From an uncultured beta proteobacterium (GTDB lineage: Bacteria > Pseudomonadota > Gammaproteobacteria > Burkholderiales > Burkholderiaceae_C), in the NCBI GenBank assembly GCA_903834645.1, contig CAILKA010000612.1, positions 1-7,584 on the forward strand: 7,584 nucleotides of DNA. Reading direction: 5' to 3'. Position numbers and translations under genes: made by a program. This document shows positions 4,921 through 7,584 of the stretch, piece after piece (position 1 is the stretch's first letter; every line of letters begins with the position of its first letter). A model generated the notes under the pieces. The model did not search any database and was not told the origin of the DNA. It saw nothing but the letters and a program-made list of their open reading frames with translations.

Positions 4921-6120
4921 CTACAGCACGCTGACGATGGCCTGCACCACCTTGTCCAGGTTGCGGCGGTTGAGCGCCGCCACGCAGATCCGCCCCGAGT
5001 CGGTGCCATAGACGCCGTACTCCGCGCGAAGGCGCTGCATCTGCGCCGCCGACAGGCCCGAGTAGCTGAACATGCCGACCTGCCGCGTGATGAAGGACAT
5101 GTCCTGCCGCACGCCCGCGCCCTGCAGCCCGGCCAGCAGCGCCTCGCGCATCGCGCGGATGCGCTGGCGCATCGCGGCGAGCTCGTCCTCCCACTGCTGG
5201 CGCAGCTCGGGCGAGCCGAGCACGGTGGTGACGACCTGGGCCCCGAAGGTGGGCGGGTTGGAGTAGTTGGTGCGCACCACGATCTTCAGCTGCGACAACA
5301 CGCGCGAGGCCTCGTCGGCGTCCTCGCACACGACGCTCAGCGCCCCGACGCGCTCGCCATAGAGCGAGAAGCTCTTGGAAAACGAGGTCGCCACCAGGAA
5401 GTCCAGGCCGCTGTCGAGAAACCGCAGCACCGGGGCACCGTCTTGCGCGATCCCCTGCCCGAAGCCCTGGTAGGCCATGTCGAGGAAGGGCACCAGGCGC
5501 CCTGCGCGCATCACCTCGACCACCGTCTCCCACTGCGCAGGTGTGAGGTCGTAGCCGGTGGGGTTGTGGCAGCACGCGTGCAGCACCACGACCGTGCCCG
5601 GTTCGGCTGCGCGCAGGGCAGCCACCATCGCGTTGAAGTCCACCCCATGGGCGGTTGCGTCGTAGTAGGGATAGCTCTCCACCTCGAAGCCCGCGGTGGC
5701 GAAGAGGGCCCGATGGTTCTCCCAGCTCGGGTCGCTGATCAGCACCTTGCCGCCCGGCCCGTGGCGGCGCAGGAAGTCCGCGCCGATCTTCAGCCCGCCC
5801 GTTCCGCCCACGGCCTGCACGGTGGCGATGCGCCCGGCCACGACGGCGGGGTTGGCCGGTCCGCCGAAGACCATGTGCCGCACGGCCTGGTCGTAGGCGG
5901 CGATGCCGTCGATCGGCAGGTAGCCGTGCGGCCGGGCCGCGGCCAGCAGTTGCTGCTCGGCCGCCGCCACGCAGGCCAGCAGCGGCAGGCGGCCGTCCTC
6001 GCCCAGGTACACGCCTACGCCGAGGTTGACCTTGTCGGTGCGGGGGTCGGCGCCGAACTGCTCGTTGAGGCCCAGGATCGGATCACGCGGAGCCATCCGC
6101 ACGGAAGCAAAGAGGGACAT
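4921..6120 (-). CDS. tyrB: Aromatic/aspartate aminotransferase (class I, PLP)
   Basis: A cytoplasmic PLP enzyme that moves amino groups between amino acids and 2-oxo acids; in this family the substrates are aspartate and the aromatic amino acids. The product is 399 residues, against 397 for E. coli TyrB. Visible family residues are VNLGVGVY (31-38), Trp133 in SDPSWENH (129-136), HNPTG with Asn186 (185-189), Asp214 and Tyr217 in DMAYQG, the PLP-binding Lys249 in TSFSKSFSLYGERVG with Arg257, and the carboxylate-binding Arg377 in DSGRICVA. All catalytic positions are intact. Sequence alone does not separate TyrB from AspC specificity, so the symbol is tentative. The ATG at 6120 has only a weak GAG upstream. 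The gene is divergent from uvrB, with 132 bases between, and 139 bases separate it from phaZ; no clear terminator is seen in that gap. Confidence 0.9.
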   Translation of the reverse strand: MSLFASVRMAPRDPILGLNEQFGADPRTDKVNLGVGVYLGEDGRLPLLACVAAAEQQLLAAARPHGYLPIDGIAAYDQAVRHMVFGGPANPAVVAGRIATVQAVGGTGGLKIGADFLRRHGPGGKVLISDPSWENHRALFATAGFEVESYPYYDATAHGVDFNAMVAALRAAEPGTVVVLHACCHNPTGYDLTPAQWETVVEVMRAGRLVPFLDMAYQGFGQGIAQDGAPVLRFLDSGLDFLVATSFSKSFSLYGERVGALSVVCEDADEASRVLSQLKIVVRTNYSNPPTFGAQVVTTVLGSPELRQQWEDELAAMRQRIRAMREALLAGLQGAGVRQDMSFITRQVGMFSYSGLSAAQMQRLRAEYGVYGTDSGRICVAALNRRNLDKVVQAIVSVL

Positions 6121-6252
6121 CTGTAACTCGCTGCGAGAGGGTGGGGTGCGAGGGCGCGGAGCCTGCCCGACGCAGGGCGCCGCTCGCTGCGTTACGCTGG
6201 CGGGTGGTCCACGCGGCCGGGCCGCATTCTAGGACCCCCACACCCCCACCCG
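6121..6252. other. Divergent intergenic region, tyrB/uvrB
   Basis: This 132-bp gap must hold the promoters of both flanking genes, but neither is clear. CTCGCTGCG occurs twice in direct orientation (6127-6135 and 6183-6191). The first copy is also part of an 11-bp palindrome (CTCGCTGCGAG, 6127-6137) only seven bases from the tyrB ATG. TAGAAT on the minus strand (6231-6226) could be a -10 for tyrB but lacks a good -35. No LexA-type box (CTGT-N8-ACAG) was found, although uvrB is SOS-controlled in E. coli. No Shine-Dalgarno sequence precedes the uvrB ATG. Confidence 0.45.
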
Positions 6253-7584
6253 ATGCCTCACTCCGCTCCCCCAGGCGGCCGCGCCGTGCGCGCGGCGACG
6301 CCCGACGTTGCCGACATCCTCGAGCCCGCAGGGTCCCCCGGCCCGGCGCCGGCCGGCGAGTTCGTGAGCTTTGCGGACTCGCCCTTCCAGCTTTTCCAGC
6401 CCTATCCGCCTGCTGGCGACCAGCCCGTGGCGATCGAGCGTCTGGCCGAGGGTGTGCGCGACGGGCTGCTGCACCAGACGCTGCTGGGCGTGACTGGCTC
6501 GGGCAAGACCTTCACGATGGCCAACGTGATCGCGCGGCTGGGCCGCCCGGCCATCGTCTTTGCGCCCAACAAGACGCTGGCAGCGCAGCTCTACAGCGAG
6601 TTCCGCGAGTTCTTCCCGAAGAACGCGGTGGAGTATTTCGTCAGCTACTACGACTACTACCAGCCCGAGGCCTACGTCCCGCAGCGCGACCTCTTCATCG
6701 AGAAGGACTCGGCCATCAACTCCCACATCGAGCAGATGCGGCTGTCGGCCACCAAGAGCCTGCTCGAGCGCCGCGACGTCGTCATCGTCGCCTCCGTGAG
6801 CGCCATCTACGGCATCGGCAATCCGGCGGACTACCACCAGATGGTGATGACGCTGCGGGTGGGCGACAAGGCAGGCCAGCGCGACGTGATCGCGCACCTG
6901 ATCCGCATGCAGTACACGCGCAACGAGACCGACTTCGACCGCGGCACGTTCCGGGTGCGTGGCGACACGATCGACATCTTCCCGGCCGAGCACAGCGAAC
7001 TCGCCATCCGCATCGAGCTCTTCGACGACGAGATCGAGTCGCTGCAGCTGTTCGACCCGCTGACCGGGCGGGTGCGCCAGAAGATCCCGCGTTTCACCGT
7101 GTACCCCAGCAGCCATTATGTGACACCGCGCGACCGCGTACTGGCAGCCGTGGAGACCATCAAGCTGGAGCTGTCGGAACGCTCCAAGGAACTCGTCGGC
7201 ATGGGCAAGCTGGTCGAGGCGCAGCGGCTGGAGCAGCGCACCCGCTTCGACCTGGAAATGCTCAGCGAGGTGGGCCACTGCAAAGGCATCGAGAACTACA
7301 CGCGCCACCTGTCGGGCGCCGCGCCCGGCGACCCGCCGGCCACGCTGACCGACTACCTGCCCAAGGACGCGGTCATGTTCCTGGACGAGTCGCATGTGCT
7401 GATCGGGCAGTTCGGCGGCATGTACAACGGGGACCGCTCGCGCAAGACCACCTTGGTGGAGTATGGGTTCCGCCTGCCGAGCGCGCTGGACAACCGGCCG
7501 CTGAAATTCGACGAATTCCAGACCCGCATGCGCCAGGCGATCTTCGTGTCCGCTACGCCAGCGCAATGGGAGCAGGACCACGCC
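6253..7584 (+). CDS. uvrB: UvrABC excinuclease subunit B, 3' end beyond window
   Basis: UvrB is the damage-verifying helicase-like subunit of nucleotide excision repair; it receives lesions from UvrA and recruits UvrC. The 444 residues present cover about the first 404 of the 673 in E. coli UvrB, and the frame is open to the window end. Visible motifs are Walker A GVTGSGKT (79-86), APNKTLAAQL (104-113), the DNA-clamping beta-hairpin with its tyrosines YFVSYYDYYQPEAYVP (128-143), EKDSAINSHIEQMRLSAT (150-167), Walker B/DEAD-like FLDESH (376-381) and FVSATP (431-436). All core residues seen are intact. Relative to E. coli there is a 40-residue N-terminal extension rich in Pro, Ala and Gly. The ATG at 6253 is the first good start but has C-rich sequence rather than a ribosome binding site before it. 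The C-terminal helicase domain and the UvrC-binding UVR motif lie outside the window. Confidence 0.96.
   Translation, partial: MPHSAPPGGRAVRAATPDVADILEPAGSPGPAPAGEFVSFADSPFQLFQPYPPAGDQPVAIERLAEGVRDGLLHQTLLGVTGSGKTFTMANVIARLGRPAIVFAPNKTLAAQLYSEFREFFPKNAVEYFVSYYDYYQPEAYVPQRDLFIEKDSAINSHIEQMRLSATKSLLERRDVVIVASVSAIYGIGNPADYHQMVMTLRVGDKAGQRDVIAHLIRMQYTRNETDFDRGTFRVRGDTIDIFPAEHSELAIRIELFDDEIESLQLFDPLTGRVRQKIPRFTVYPSSHYVTPRDRVLAAVETIKLELSERSKELVGMGKLVEAQRLEQRTRFDLEMLSEVGHCKGIENYTRHLSGAAPGDPPATLTDYLPKDAVMFLDESHVLIGQFGGMYNGDRSRKTTLVEYGFRLPSALDNRPLKFDEFQTRMRQAIFVSATPAQWEQDHA

Noticed and set aside
2066..4934. Long plus-strand open frames (about 2066-3562 and 3393-4934) opposite nth, rsxB and phaZ
   Set aside because: The minus-strand genes have exact catalytic and cluster residues, while these products are Arg/Ala/Gly-rich and unrecognisable. 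They are GC-driven shadows.
6121..6252. LexA/SOS box upstream of uvrB
   Set aside because: No CTGT-N8-ACAG or near match was found in the gap.
6229..7581. A 450-codon open frame antisense to uvrB
   Set aside because: It lies opposite a fully recognisable UvrB and its product (His/Val/Leu/Arg-rich) shows no family. Long antisense frames are common opposite GC-rich genes.
1..7584. A previously undescribed defence, mobile or biosynthetic system
   Set aside because: Apart from the unnamed PAS-GGDEF protein, the genes belong to known housekeeping or storage families. No transposase, integrase, CRISPR repeat or toxin-antitoxin pair is visible, and base composition looks uniform.

Overview
The window is high-GC chromosomal DNA from a betaproteobacterium, most likely of the order Burkholderiales (Comamonadaceae/Sphaerotilaceae-like). 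Four things suggest this: the zapB-zapA-6S RNA arrangement, an intracellular polyhydroxybutyrate (PHB) depolymerase of the Ralstonia PhaZa1 type, a solitary RnfB-type ferredoxin coupled to nth, and an aromatic aminotransferase divergent from uvrB. The species cannot be fixed from sequence reading alone. No mobile element, CRISPR array, tRNA or rRNA is visible, and coding density is high.

Layout from left to right. (1) Positions 1-137 are a non-coding leader with a leftward sigma70-like promoter. A gene may begin off the left edge. (2) 138-1190 (+) encodes a PAS-GGDEF protein whose GGDEF motif is degenerate but whose RxxD inhibitory-site motif is kept. (3) Converging on it is a minus-strand cell-division and RNA block: zapB (2030-1815), zapA (1786-1418) and then 6S RNA (about 1385-1209), with its own promoter overlapping the zapA stop. 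(4) A minus-strand block runs phaZ (4781-3465), rsxB (3484-2783) and nth (2786-2124), with overlapping reading frames. (5) A 139-bp gap upstream of phaZ holds a CTGC-N3-GCAG palindrome that fits a PhaR operator, set inside a larger imperfect inverted repeat. (6) An aromatic/aspartate aminotransferase (6120-4921, minus) is divergent from uvrB (6253 to the right edge, plus). uvrB is cut by the window end.

How the genes relate: ZapB and ZapA stabilise the FtsZ ring. 6S RNA regulates sigma70 RNA polymerase in stationary phase. PhaZ mobilises stored PHB, probably under the PHB-sensing repressor PhaR. RsxB and Nth are iron-sulfur proteins whose coupling recalls the rsx-nth operon of gammaproteobacteria. 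UvrB and Nth are separate DNA repair enzymes. I see no convincing new multi-gene system. The best leads are the catalytically dead but I-site-bearing GGDEF protein, the nested inverted repeat upstream of phaZ, and the 6S RNA gene with its promoter.
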